From: Streptomyces zhaozhouensis
GTDB taxonomy: Bacteria; Actinomycetota; Actinomycetes; Streptomycetales; Streptomycetaceae
NCBI RefSeq assembly: GCF_900230195.1
Contig: NZ_OCNE01000002.1
Location: 496,001 to 560,000 of the forward strand
DNA: 64,000 nucleotides
Direction of reading: 5' to 3'
Below are positions 48,876 to 57,908 of the stretch, one piece after another. The notes beneath the pieces are model-generated. The model did no database searches, was not told the origin of the DNA, and saw only the letters and a list, made by a program, of their open reading frames with translations. The translations under genes were made by a program, and so were the position numbers. Within the stretch, counting starts at the first letter, position 1. Each line of letters opens with the position of its first letter.

Positions 48876-49835
48876 TCAGCGGAGCCTGGGATCGAGGGCA
48901 TCGCGGACCGCGTCGCCCAGCATGATGAAGGCCAGCACCGCGACGCTCAGCGCGGCGGCCGGGTAGAGCAGGATGTGCGGCGCGTTGCGGAACTGCATCC
49001 CGTCCGAGGCCGCCGAGATGTCCACGCCCCAGGAGACCGTGGGCGGCCGCAGCCCGACGCCGAGGAAGCTCAGGGTGGCCTCCAGCGCGATGAAGGTGCC
49101 GAGCACGATGGTGGCCATCACGATGACCGGGGCGATCGCGTTGGGCATGATGTGCCGCAGCAGCAGCCGGGTGTTGCCGGCGCCCAGCGCGCGGGCCGCC
49201 TGGACGTAGTCGTTCTGCTTGGCGGTGATCACCGCGCCGCGCGCGATGCGGGCGATCGGCGGCCAGCCGAGCGCGGTGATCACCAGCACCACCGGCCAGA
49301 TCCCGCGCAGCGTGATCATGCTCAGGAAGACGATGGCCCCCAGCACCATCGGGATCCCGAAGAACACGTCGGTGACCCGGGAGAGCAGGGTGTCCCAGAA
49401 GCCGCCGAAGAAGCCGGCGAGGCCGCCGACCACCGCGCCCAGCAGCGCGACCCCGAGCGTGGCGCAGACACCGACCGCGATCGAGGCGCGCGCCCCGTAG
49501 ACCGTGCGGGTGTAGACGTCGCAGCCCTGGGTGTCGAAGCCGAACCAGTGCCCGGCGCTCGGCCCTTCGAGGGAACGCCCCAGCTCGCAGTGGACGGGGC
49601 TGCGTGAGGCGATCAGCGAGGGCCACAGCGAGATCAGCACCAGGAAGAGGATCAGCAGCGCGGAGACCACGAAGATCGGGTTTCGCCGCAGGTCGTGCCA
49701 GGCGTCCGACCACAGCCCGCGCGGCGCGCCCTCCACCTCCTCGGCGGTGCCGACGGTCAGCGCGTCGGCGCTCGCCCTCTGCTGGGCCCCCAGCGGGTCC
49801 GAACGGTCGGAACGGTCGGAACGGCGGTCAGGCAT
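48876..49835 (-). CDS. Oligopeptide ABC importer permease, DppC-type (cluster 2)
   Basis: A 319-residue permease: an Arg/Asp/Ser-rich N-terminus (DRRSDRSDRSD, from a 9-bp repeat in the DNA), then LWSDAWHDLRRNPIFVVSALLILFLVLISLW, and the EAA loop RALGAGNTRLLLRHIMPNAIAPVIVM. The segment GLWSDAWHDLRR(N/K)P is shared with the cluster 3 counterpart. Its ATG lies inside the end of the DppB-type gene (8-bp overlap). Confidence 0.9.
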   Translation of the reverse strand: MPDRRSDRSDRSDPLGAQQRASADALTVGTAEEVEGAPRGLWSDAWHDLRRNPIFVVSALLILFLVLISLWPSLIASRSPVHCELGRSLEGPSAGHWFGFDTQGCDVYTRTVYGARASIAVGVCATLGVALLGAVVGGLAGFFGGFWDTLLSRVTDVFFGIPMVLGAIVFLSMITLRGIWPVVLVITALGWPPIARIARGAVITAKQNDYVQAARALGAGNTRLLLRHIMPNAIAPVIVMATIVLGTFIALEATLSFLGVGLRPPTVSWGVDISAASDGMQFRNAPHILLYPAAALSVAVLAFIMLGDAVRDALDPRLR

Positions 49836-50751
49836 AGCGAATCCTCGGGTCGAGCACGGCGTAGAGCAGGTCAACCAGCAGGTTGGCGAGGAGGAAGATC
49901 AGCACCAGCACCACCACGAAGCCGACCACCGTGGGCGAGTTCTGCCGCAGGATGCCCTGGAAGAGCTGGTAGCCGACGCCCTGGATGTTGAAGATCCGCT
50001 CGGTCACGATGGCGCCGGCCATCAGGTTGCCGATGTCGGCGCCGAGGTAGGTGACCACCGGGATCAGCGAGTTGCGCAGCAGGTGCCGCACGGTCACCCG
50101 CCGCCTCGGCAGGCCCTTGGCGACGGCGGTGCGCACGTAGTCGGCGCGGACGTTCTCCGCCACCGAGGTCCTGGTCAGCCGGGTGACGTAGGCGAGCGAG
50201 ACCAGCGAGAGGATCAGCCCCGGCACGATCAGCTCGTCCAGCCGCCCCTCGGGGCTGACGGCCGGGTCGATCCAGCCGAACTCGACGCCCAGGAAGAACT
50301 GGAGCGTGGTGCCGAGCACGAAGGTGGGGATGGCGATCACCACCAGCGTCAGGACCAGCACCGAGGTGTCCAGCGACCGGCCGCGGCGCAGCCCGGTGAT
50401 CACACCGAGGGTGATGCCGAACAGGATCTCGAAGAACAGGGCCACCAGCATCAGCCGCGCGCTGATCGGGAAGGCCCGGCCCATCAGGTCGGTCACCGGC
50501 TCCCCGTTGAACGCCGTCCCGAAGTCGCCGGTGAAGATCTTCCCCATGTACAGCAGGTACTGCTGCCAGACGGGCTTGTCGAGGTTGAACTGCTCGCGCA
50601 GCGCGGCGGCGGTCGCCGGGTCGGGGCCCCGTTCGCCGAAGAGCGCGGTGACGGGGTCGCCGAGGGCGTAGACCATCAGGAAGATCAGGAAGGTGGCGCC
50701 GACGAAGACCGGGATCATCTGGAGCAGGCGCCGGATGACGTAACGTCCCAT
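49828..50751 (-). CDS. Oligopeptide ABC importer permease, DppB-type (cluster 2)
   Basis: A 307-residue permease starting MGRYVIRRLLQMIPVFVGATFLIFLMVYALGDP, with EAA loop LPRRRVTVRHLLRNSLIPVVTYLGADIGNLMAGAI. The start MGRYV(I/V)RRLLQMIPVF is nearly identical in cluster 3 (57815). The final residues overlap the next gene. Confidence 0.9.
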   Translation of the reverse strand: MGRYVIRRLLQMIPVFVGATFLIFLMVYALGDPVTALFGERGPDPATAAALREQFNLDKPVWQQYLLYMGKIFTGDFGTAFNGEPVTDLMGRAFPISARLMLVALFFEILFGITLGVITGLRRGRSLDTSVLVLTLVVIAIPTFVLGTTLQFFLGVEFGWIDPAVSPEGRLDELIVPGLILSLVSLAYVTRLTRTSVAENVRADYVRTAVAKGLPRRRVTVRHLLRNSLIPVVTYLGADIGNLMAGAIVTERIFNIQGVGYQLFQGILRQNSPTVVGFVVVLVLIFLLANLLVDLLYAVLDPRIRYA

Positions 50752-50795
50752 GGGTCCTCCGGTGGGGAGCGGCGCGGCGGGCTTGGGTCAGCCGG

Positions 50796-52433
50796 TCAGG
50801 AGACGGTGATCTCGGTGAAGACCGGGACGGAGAACGGGTTGAGCCGCACGTCGCTCACCCGCTCGGAGAAGCCGGCGGTGCCGTTCTGGTACCAGAGGGG
50901 GATCGCGGGCATGTCGTCGACGAGGACCTGCTCGGCCTCCTTGAAGAGGCGTACGGAGTCCTCCTCGTTGTCCGCCGAGTTGGCCTGGTCGACCAGGTCG
51001 TCGAACTCCTCGCTGCTGTAGCCGCCGTCGTTGGACGAGGCGTCGGTGTAGTACAGCGGCTGGAGGAAGTTCTGGATCAGCGGGTAGTCCATCTGCCAGC
51101 CGGCGCGGAACATGCCGGTCATCTCCCGGCCGGTGATCTGGTTGCGGAAGTCGGCGAAGGTGGGCACCGGGTTGACGGTGCAGGCGTTCTCCTGCTCCAG
51201 CGCGTTGTTGACGCTGTTGCAGACCGCGTCCAGCCACTGGCGGTGGGAGCCGGTGTCCACGTTGGAGGAGAGCGTCACCCGGCCGCCGGGGAGGCCGCCG
51301 GCCTCCTCGATCAGCTGGCGGGCGCGCTCGGGGTCGTACTCGCAGACCTCGCCGCACAGCCCTTCCTGGAAGCCGCCGTCCTCGCCGAGCACGGGCGAGG
51401 TGAAGTCGCTGGCGGGGGTGCGGGTGCCGGAGAAGATCCGCTCGGTGATCTGCTCGCGGTTGATCGCCATGGAGATGCCCTGGCGGAGCTTGACGCCGTC
51501 CTCGCCCGACCAGGCGTCGTCGTAGAGCGGGAAGACGACCGTCTGGATGATGCCGGCCGGCTGGTTGATGTAGCGGTCGCCGAGGTCGGACTCGGCGTTC
51601 TTGAGCTGGGAGGCGGGCACGTCGTCGATGACGTCGAGGTTGCCGGCCTGGAGGTCGGTGTAGGCCGTGTTGTTGTCGGTGTAGACGCGCAGGTCGACGC
51701 CGTCGTTCTTCGCCTTGTCCGGGCCGGCGTAGTCCTCGTTGCGCACCAGTCGCATGGACTGGCTGCGCTGGTAGGAGTCGATCTGGTACGGGCCGTTGCC
51801 GATCGGCTTGGCCAGCCAGCCCTCGTGGTCGTCGAAGAACGCCTGCGGCAGCGGGGCGTAGGCGGCGTAGCCCAGGGTCTCCGGCCACAGCGCGAACGGC
51901 TCGGTGAGCCGGACGGTGAAGGTGTGCGTGCCGGTGACCTCCAGGCCGCTGAGGGTGTCCGCGGTGGCCTGGGCGCCCTCCTCCTCGGGGTGGACCTCGT
52001 CGTAGCCCTCGATGAACTGGAAGAAGTAGCTGGCGATCTGGGCGTTGTCCAGGTGGGCGCCGTAGTTCCAGGCGTCGACGTAGGAGTCGGCGGTGACCTC
52101 GGTGCCGTCCTGGAAGGTCCAGCCCTCCTTGAGGGTGACCGTGAAGTTCTGCTGGTCGTCCGTCTCGATCGACTCGGCCATCATGTCCTCGGCCTCGCCG
52201 GTCTCCGGGTTGTAGCGCTTGAGGCCCCGGAAGATCATGTCGAGCACCTTGCCGCCCTGCACCTCGTTGGTGTTGGCCGGCTCCAACGGGTGCTGCGGGT
52301 CGCCCCACGAGGCGCGGACCATCCCGGAGCCGCCGCCGCTGCCACCCGAGCCGCCTCCGCCGCAGCCGGAGGCGAGCAGCGCCAGTGCGGTGACGCCGAC
52401 CAGGGTCGGGGCCAGTCGGGTGCCGGCGATCAT
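50796..52433 (-). CDS. Oligopeptide-binding lipoprotein (cluster 2)
   Basis: A 545-residue SBP_bac_5 protein. Lipobox LLASGC puts the lipidated Cys at residue 24, followed by a Gly/Ser-rich linker. The ligand domain has RASWGDPQHPLEPANTNEVQGGKVLD, FTVTLKEGWTFQDGTEVTADSYVDAWNYGA, NGPYQIDSYQRSQSMRLVRNEDY and DMPAIPLWYQNGTAGFSERVSDV. Cys at DAVCNSVNN, ENACTV and LCGEVCEY may form disulfides. The ATG has AGGAGG upstream. The gap to the permease is only 44 bp and has no hairpin. Confidence 0.9.
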   Translation of the reverse strand: MIAGTRLAPTLVGVTALALLASGCGGGGSGGSGGGSGMVRASWGDPQHPLEPANTNEVQGGKVLDMIFRGLKRYNPETGEAEDMMAESIETDDQQNFTVTLKEGWTFQDGTEVTADSYVDAWNYGAHLDNAQIASYFFQFIEGYDEVHPEEEGAQATADTLSGLEVTGTHTFTVRLTEPFALWPETLGYAAYAPLPQAFFDDHEGWLAKPIGNGPYQIDSYQRSQSMRLVRNEDYAGPDKAKNDGVDLRVYTDNNTAYTDLQAGNLDVIDDVPASQLKNAESDLGDRYINQPAGIIQTVVFPLYDDAWSGEDGVKLRQGISMAINREQITERIFSGTRTPASDFTSPVLGEDGGFQEGLCGEVCEYDPERARQLIEEAGGLPGGRVTLSSNVDTGSHRQWLDAVCNSVNNALEQENACTVNPVPTFADFRNQITGREMTGMFRAGWQMDYPLIQNFLQPLYYTDASSNDGGYSSEEFDDLVDQANSADNEEDSVRLFKEAEQVLVDDMPAIPLWYQNGTAGFSERVSDVRLNPFSVPVFTEITVS

Positions 52434-52504
52434 GGGCGCCTCCTGGGCGGGGGACGTCTGCCGGTGGAGGGGACCACTGGCAGGGAGCGGCCTGTGCATC
52501 CCTT

Positions 52505-52535
52505 ATATCCCTATTTACAGGAAATCGGACACTTG
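52505..52535 (-). promoter_or_regulatory. AT-rich promoter region of oligopeptide importer cluster 2
   Basis: On the minus strand GATTTCCTGTAAATAGGG then ATATAAGGG forms one of the most AT-rich stretches in the window, about 70-100 nt upstream of the binding-protein ATG. Several -10-like hexamers overlap (TAAATA, TATAAG), so the exact start point is not fixed. It is divergent from the leaderless lipoprotein gene. Confidence 0.4.
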
Positions 52536-52588
52536 TCGCTCCGGAGTGTTGCCCGAAAACCCCCATATGCCGGACCGGCCCGCTGCGT

Positions 52589-52594
52589 TATGGT
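52589..52594 (+). promoter_or_regulatory. -10 box TATGGT of a leaderless lipoprotein gene
   Basis: TATGGT is followed by 6 nt and then the ATG at 52601, with no ribosome-binding site. Confidence 0.65.
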
Positions 52595-52600
52595 CTGGCC

Positions 52601-53815
52601 ATGCCTCGCAGGTCTCCTCTCCCGCAGGTCCTCGTCCTCACCGCACTGACGCTGCTGAGCTGCACCTCCGCCGAACAGGCGACCGACGACCCGGCCGCCT
52701 CCGGCACGCCCGGCGCCACCCCCGCGCCCGAGCCCTCGGCAGACCCCCCGCCGATCCCTTCCGAAACGCAACTTTCCGGCCAGGTCGCGCAGCTGAGCTT
52801 CGCCGGGCCCGACCACGCGGCGGCGCTGCTCGTCGAGTGCCTCCACGCCGCCACCCGGCACGAGGGCAACTGCTCCTACCGAGTGGCGGTGCTCGACGAG
52901 GACGGGTGGGTCACCCGCGACACCCCGCTGCCCACCACGCCCGCCGCCAACAGCCTCTTCACCGTGGAGGCCGTCGGCGAGCGCGGGGTGCGGGTCTCCT
53001 CGGGGCAGGAGGACTGGCTCTCCACCGACGGCGGCGCGCGCTGGCGGTCCGACAGCCCCAGCGCCGGCCCCGACGGGCGGACCGCCCGCGCGATCCCCGA
53101 GGGCGCGGTGCCGCGCCCGGCCGGGCAGGACCCCGACGAGCGCGCGCTGGAGGTGCTCTCCCCCGACGACGCCCGGCCCCGCCGGCTCGCCGGCCAGCCG
53201 CCGCTCACCGAGCTCGGCCGCCCGGGGCGGCTGCCCGAGGGCGGCTGGTGGGTGGCCGGGCTCGACCCGGAGACCGGGCAGCCCGACATCGCGATCACAC
53301 TGGACGCCGGCCGCGAGTGGGAGCGGCTGCGGCTTCTGGAGCGGGCGCCGGAGGCCGACCGGCGCTCGGTCAACTCGCTGGTCCTCGCCGCCGGGCCCGA
53401 GGACTGGTACGTACTGGCCAGCGGCAGCGCCACGTTGGAGCCCGGCAGCAGCTCCGCGCTGGCGACCACCCTGCTGGCGATCTACCGGGGCTCCGACGAC
53501 GGCACGGGCTGGGAGCGGGTCTGGTCACCCTCGGCGGGACCGGGACCGCACTCGCTGGTCGGCACGCCCATCGCGGCGGACGACGGCAGTCTCACCGTCT
53601 ACTCGTTCGACGCCATCTACCGCAGCGACGACCGGGGGCACACCTTCGAGGTGACCCGTCCCGGCGCGCCGCCGGAGCTGCCCGAGCTGACCCCGGCCGG
53701 CTATCTGCTGACCGACCTGAGCCAGCCGGGCCACTACCGGATCTCGACCGACGGCTTCACCTGGCGCACCGTGGTGCTGGGCCGGCCCGACGCGACGGTG
53801 CCGACCCAGCCCTGA
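52601..53815 (+). CDS. Secreted lipoprotein, probable beta-propeller (sialidase-like repeats)
   Basis: A 404-residue protein with lipobox TLLSC (Cys at residue 21) and a Pro/Ala/Ser-rich linker. The rest has repeated motifs such as STDGGARWRSDSP, LDAGREWERL, GSDDGTGWERV, RSDDRGHTFEV and STDGFTWRTVV, which match Asp-box/BNR-like blades (S/D-x-D-x-G-x-x-W). No catalytic sialidase residues are evident. It is the only plus-strand gene between 40 and 64 kb and separates two importer clusters; whether it serves them is unknown. Confidence 0.82.
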   Translation: MPRRSPLPQVLVLTALTLLSCTSAEQATDDPAASGTPGATPAPEPSADPPPIPSETQLSGQVAQLSFAGPDHAAALLVECLHAATRHEGNCSYRVAVLDEDGWVTRDTPLPTTPAANSLFTVEAVGERGVRVSSGQEDWLSTDGGARWRSDSPSAGPDGRTARAIPEGAVPRPAGQDPDERALEVLSPDDARPRRLAGQPPLTELGRPGRLPEGGWWVAGLDPETGQPDIAITLDAGREWERLRLLERAPEADRRSVNSLVLAAGPEDWYVLASGSATLEPGSSSALATTLLAIYRGSDDGTGWERVWSPSAGPGPHSLVGTPIAADDGSLTVYSFDAIYRSDDRGHTFEVTRPGAPPELPELTPAGYLLTDLSQPGHYRISTDGFTWRTVVLGRPDATVPTQP

Positions 53816-53829
53816 CCGGGGGACGCCCG

Positions 53830-54861
53830 TCAGGCGTGGACGACGTCCCGCTCCTCGGCGAAGTGGCACGCCGAGGGGTGGGCGACCCCGCCCTTGTCCT
53901 TGGCGAACCGCTCGGGAATCGCCAGCACCGGCACCTCCTGCGCGCACCGGTCCTCCGCCTTCCAGCAGCGGGTCCGGAAGCGGCAGCCCGACGGCGGGTT
54001 GGCCGGCGAGGGGACGTCCCCGGTGAGGATGATCCGCTCGCGGCTCTCCCGCACCTCCGGGTCCGGCTGCGGGACCGCCGACAGCAGCGCCTGGGTGTAC
54101 GGGTGCGTCGGGTGGTCGTAGATCTCCCCGTCGGTGCCCAGCTCGGCCAGCTTGCCGAGGTACATCACGCCGACCCGGTCGGAGATGTGACGCACGATCG
54201 ACAGGTCGTGGGCGATGAACACGTAGGAGAGGTCGAACTCGTCCTGGAGGCGCTCCATCAGGTTGATCACCTGGGCCTGCACCGAGACGTCCAGCGCGGA
54301 GACCGGCTCGTCGCAGATGATGATCTCGGGGTTGAGCGCCAGCCCGCGCGCGATGCCGATGCGCTGCCGCTGACCGCCGGAGAACTGGTGCGGATAGCGG
54401 TTGATGTACTCGGGGTTCAGCCCGACCACGTCCAGCAGCTCGCGCACCTTCTTGCGACGGTCGCCCTTGGGCGCCACGTCCGGGTGGATCTCGAACGGCT
54501 CCCCGATGATGTCGCCGACCGTCATCCTCGGGTTGAGCGAGGTGTAGGGGTCCTGGAAGACCATCTGGATGTTCCGCCGCACGGCCCGCAGGGCACGCCC
54601 GGAGAGCTTCGAGATGTCCTCGCCCTTGTACTTGATCGTGCCCGAGGTCGGCTGCTCCAGGTTCATCAGCAGCTTGGCCACGGTCGACTTGCCGCAGCCC
54701 GACTCGCCCACGATGCCCAGGGTCTCGCCCTGGTACAGCTCGAACGAGACGTCGTCCACGGCCTTGACCGCGCCGATCTGCCGCTTGAAGAGGATGCCCT
54801 GGGTCAACGGGAAGTGCTTGACCAGGTTGGCCACTTCGAGAATGGGTTCACGGTCAGCCAT
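53830..54861 (-). CDS. Oligopeptide/dipeptide ABC importer ATPase, DppF-type (cluster 3)
   Basis: A 343-residue ATPase: [26 protein letters not shown], Walker [38 protein letters not shown]-terminal [11 protein letters not shown]. It is nearly a copy of the cluster 2 protein; the Walker B neighbour is ICDEP rather than VADEP. It overlaps the upstream DppD-type gene by 8 bp. The stop is 14 bp from the convergent lipoprotein gene. Confidence 0.9.
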   Translation of the reverse strand: MADREPILEVANLVKHFPLTQGILFKRQIGAVKAVDDVSFELYQGETLGIVGESGCGKSTVAKLLMNLEQPTSGTIKYKGEDISKLSGRALRAVRRNIQMVFQDPYTSLNPRMTVGDIIGEPFEIHPDVAPKGDRRKKVRELLDVVGLNPEYINRYPHQFSGGQRQRIGIARGLALNPEIIICDEPVSALDVSVQAQVINLMERLQDEFDLSYVFIAHDLSIVRHISDRVGVMYLGKLAELGTDGEIYDHPTHPYTQALLSAVPQPDPEVRESRERIILTGDVPSPANPPSGCRFRTRCWKAEDRCAQEVPVLAIPERFAKDKGGVAHPSACHFAEERDVVHA

Positions 54862-55888
54862 GGATCGTCTCCTTCCAGAAGTGGCAGGCGCTCGCCCGGC
54901 CGCCGATCGGGCCGCCGTCCTGCTCCAGCACCTCGGCCAGCGGCGGGGTGTCGGTGAAGCACACGTCCTGGGCCATCGGGCAGCGCGGGTTGAACGCGCA
55001 GCCCTGCGGGATGGCGGTGAGGCTGGGCGGCAGCCCCTGGATCGCGTACAGTTCCTTGCCCTTGTGGTCCAGGCGCGGGATCGACTCCAGCAGACCCTTG
55101 GTGTACGGGTGCGCCGGACGCTTGTACAGCTCGTGCACCGGGGCGTTCTCCACGATCCGGCCCGCGTACATCACCGCGATCTTGTCGGCGACGTCCGCGA
55201 CCACACCCAGGTCGTGGGTGATCAGGATCAGTCCCATCTCGAAGTCGCGCTGCAACTCCGCGAGCAGGTCCATCACCTGGGCCTGGACGGTCACGTCCAG
55301 CGCCGTGGTCGGCTCGTCCGCGATGATCACGTCCGGCTCCAGGGCCAGCGCCATCGCGATCATGATCCGCTGGCGCATACCGCCGGAGAACTGGTGCGGG
55401 TAGTCGTTGACCCGCTCCTTCGCCGCCGGGATGCGCACCCGGTCCATCAGCTCGACGGCCTTGGCCTTGGCGTCCTTGCGGCTCATGCCCCGGTGCACCC
55501 GGAACATCTCGCCGAGCTGGTAGCCGACCGACAGCACGGGGTTGAGCGCGGAGAGGGCGTCCTGGAAGATCATCGCGATCTTGTCGCCCCTGATCCGCTG
55601 CCGCTCCTCCTCGGACATCTTGAGCATGTCCTCGCCGCGGAACAGGATCTCGCCGCCGGTGATGCGGCCGGGGGGCATGTCCAGAATGCCCATGATGGTC
55701 TGCGCCGTCACGGACTTGCCGGAGCCGGACTCACCCAGGACCGCCAGGGTCTCCCCCGCGTCCACCGTGTAGCTGACCCCGTTGACCGCCTTGGCCGCAC
55801 CGTCCCGGGTGTGGAACTCGACGTGCAGGTCCCGGACTTCGAGCAGCGGAACGCCGGGGACCTCCGCCTTGGTCATCTCTATCGACAC
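54854..55888 (-). CDS. Oligopeptide/dipeptide ABC importer ATPase, DppD-type (cluster 3)
   Basis: About 344 residues: [43 protein letters not shown], and [15 protein letters not shown] at the C-terminus. The start GTG 55888 has GGGAG 8-9 nt upstream; another GTG at 55903 sits directly after the stop of the previous gene and has no ribosome site. Strong similarity to the cluster 2 DppD-type gene continues over the whole length. Confidence 0.9.
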   Translation of the reverse strand: MSIEMTKAEVPGVPLLEVRDLHVEFHTRDGAAKAVNGVSYTVDAGETLAVLGESGSGKSVTAQTIMGILDMPPGRITGGEILFRGEDMLKMSEEERQRIRGDKIAMIFQDALSALNPVLSVGYQLGEMFRVHRGMSRKDAKAKAVELMDRVRIPAAKERVNDYPHQFSGGMRQRIMIAMALALEPDVIIADEPTTALDVTVQAQVMDLLAELQRDFEMGLILITHDLGVVADVADKIAVMYAGRIVENAPVHELYKRPAHPYTKGLLESIPRLDHKGKELYAIQGLPPSLTAIPQGCAFNPRCPMAQDVCFTDTPPLAEVLEQDGGPIGGRASACHFWKETIHG

Positions 55889-55903
55889 GCGCGTATCTCC
55901 CAC

Positions 55904-56893
55904 TCAGCGCAGCTTGGGGTCGAGGGCGTCACGCACGGCGTCACCCAGCATCAGGAAGGACAGGATGGTGATGCTCAGCAGGATCGACGGGTAGAGCAGC
56001 ACGTGCGGCGCCACCCGGATCTGGTCCTGCGCCCTGTTGATGTCGCCACCCCAGGAGATCGCCGGGTCCGAGAGGCCGATGCCCAGGAAGGAGAGCACCG
56101 CCTCGGCCGTGATGTAGCCGCCGAGCGCGATCATCGCCACCACGATGACGGGGGCCGCCGCGTTGGGCAGCACATGGCGCAGCAGGATGCGCCCCGTGCC
56201 GGCGCCCAGCGAGCGCGCCGCCATCACGTAGTCCGACTGCTTGATCGCGATCACCGAGCCGCGCATCACCCTGGCGATCGTGGTCCAGCCGAGGAAGGCC
56301 AGGGCCATCGTCACCGTCCAGGTGGTCCTGGTGTCGAACGAGACCAGCACCACCATGGCGCCCAGCATGAAGGGGATGCCCATGAAGGTGTCGGTGATCC
56401 GGGAGAGCAGCGCGTCCAGCCAGCCGCCGAAGTAGCCGGCGAGCATCCCGACGATGCTGCCCAGCACCAGCACCAGCGCGGTCACCGAGACGCCGATGAC
56501 GATCGAGGCGCGGGTGCCGTAGATCATCCGGGCGTAGATGCTCTGGCCCTGCTGGTTGTACCCCAGCCACTCGGGCTGGAAGAAGTGCGTCAGCTCCGGC
56601 TTCTGGAGGTAGCTGGTGGTCAGGTCGCCGCTGCGCGGGCTGACGCTGGTGAAGAGACCCGGCCAGGCCGCCATGACCAGCAGCACCAGGATGATGCCGG
56701 CCGATATCAGGAACGACGGCTTGCGGCGCAGGTCGTGCCAGGCGTCCGACCAGAGGCTGCGCGGCTTGCCGGGGACCGGCCCCGACGCCGCCATCTCCGC
56801 CGGCTGCCCGCCCTCGGTCACCGCGACATCGGACTCGGGTGCCCCGGTGGCGCGCACGGCCTTGTTGACGTTGGTGGCTTCGGCTTCAGGCAT
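55904..56893 (-). CDS. Oligopeptide ABC importer permease, DppC-type (cluster 3)
   Basis: A 329-residue permease with a ~45-residue cytoplasmic N-terminus, then LWSDAWHDLRRKPSFLISAGIILVLLVMAAW and EAA loop SLGAGTGRILLRHVLPNAAAPVIVVA. The beginning overlaps the end of the DppB-type gene by 8 bp, exactly as in cluster 2. Confidence 0.9.
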   Translation of the reverse strand: MPEAEATNVNKAVRATGAPESDVAVTEGGQPAEMAASGPVPGKPRSLWSDAWHDLRRKPSFLISAGIILVLLVMAAWPGLFTSVSPRSGDLTTSYLQKPELTHFFQPEWLGYNQQGQSIYARMIYGTRASIVIGVSVTALVLVLGSIVGMLAGYFGGWLDALLSRITDTFMGIPFMLGAMVVLVSFDTRTTWTVTMALAFLGWTTIARVMRGSVIAIKQSDYVMAARSLGAGTGRILLRHVLPNAAAPVIVVAMIALGGYITAEAVLSFLGIGLSDPAISWGGDINRAQDQIRVAPHVLLYPSILLSITILSFLMLGDAVRDALDPKLR

Positions 56894-57815
56894 AGCGAAT
56901 CCTTGGGTCGAGGACCGCGTACAGCAGGTCGACGATCAACGTGACGACGAGATAGATCAGGATGATGAAGGAGACGATCCCCACCACCGTCGCGCCCTCG
57001 CGGGAGTTGAGCGCCGTGTAGACGGCCCGGCCGATACCGTGGATGTTGAAGATCCCCTCGGTGACGATGGCGCCCGCGAAGAGGTTGCCGAGGTCGACGC
57101 CGAGGAAGGTGATCACGGGGATCATCGAGTTCCGCAGCAGGTGCACCCGGACCGCGCGGGACGGGGAGAGTCCCTTGGCGCGCGCCGTCCGCATGTAGTC
57201 GGAGCGCCGGTTCTCCGCGACGGAGGTCCGCGTCAGCCGCGCCACGTAGGCCAGCGACAGCGAGGCCAACACGATGGCGGGAAGCAGCAGTTGGCCCCAG
57301 TTCTCGGAGTCCTGCACGTTGGGGCTGACCCATCCCCAGCGGACGCCGAAGTAGGTCTGGTAGAGGTAGCCGATCACGAAGACCGGGACCGAGGTCAGCA
57401 GCAGGGTGATGAACAGGATGACCCGGTCGGTCTTGCCCCCGGCGCGCAGACCGGCGGCGAGACCCATCGCGATGCCGATGCACGCGGTGAACAGGAACGC
57501 AAGCAGCGTGAGTCTGACGGTCGCGGGCAGCGCGTCCGTGATCACGTCGATGACTTCGCGTCTGCTGGCGATCTGGGTGCCGAAGTCCCCCTGGACCAGC
57601 CCGGTGAGGTAGTCCCAGTACTGCTTGAGGATCGGCTGGTCGAGCCCGAGATCCGCCTTCATGGCGGCCATCTGGGCCTCGTCGGGGGCGCGTTCGCCCC
57701 ACAGGGCTCTGATCGGGTCGCCGGGCAGGGCGTACATCATCATGAAGATGATGAACGTCGCCCCGATGAACACCGGAATCATCTGGAGCAGTCGCCGCAC
57801 GACATAGCGCCCCAT
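56886..57815 (-). CDS. Oligopeptide ABC importer permease, DppB-type (cluster 3)
   Basis: A 309-residue permease beginning MGRYVVRRLLQMIPVFIGATFIIFMMMYALPGDP, with EAA loop LSPSRAVRVHLLRNSMIPVITFLGVDLGNLFAGAI and about six membrane helices. It follows the binding-protein gene by 93 bp, in which a 17-bp stem-loop lies. Confidence 0.9.
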   Translation of the reverse strand: MGRYVVRRLLQMIPVFIGATFIIFMMMYALPGDPIRALWGERAPDEAQMAAMKADLGLDQPILKQYWDYLTGLVQGDFGTQIASRREVIDVITDALPATVRLTLLAFLFTACIGIAMGLAAGLRAGGKTDRVILFITLLLTSVPVFVIGYLYQTYFGVRWGWVSPNVQDSENWGQLLLPAIVLASLSLAYVARLTRTSVAENRRSDYMRTARAKGLSPSRAVRVHLLRNSMIPVITFLGVDLGNLFAGAIVTEGIFNIHGIGRAVYTALNSREGATVVGIVSFIILIYLVVTLIVDLLYAVLDPRIRYA

Positions 57816-57840
57816 GGTTCCTCCATCTAAGTCGGCGGGA

Positions 57841-57878
57841 CCGACGGGCCGCTCCGTGGTGACGGAGTGGCCCGTCGG
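57841..57878 (-). promoter_or_regulatory. 17-bp stem-loop between binding-protein and permease genes, cluster 3
   Basis: 57841-57857 pairs with 57862-57878 (17 bp, one G-U wobble; 4-nt loop GGTG). It lies 31 nt after the stop of the binding-protein gene and before the permease genes. Stem-loops at this point are known to stabilise the upstream mRNA or stop part of the transcripts so that binding protein exceeds transporter. Confidence 0.65.
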
Positions 57879-57908
57879 CCCCCTTGCGCTGCTGGTGCCG
57901 TGCTGGCC

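Noticed and set aside
49800-49830. Repeats of GAACGGTCG as possible regulatory iterons
   Set aside because: They lie inside the coding region of the DppC-type permease and simply encode the RSDRSDRSD stretch.
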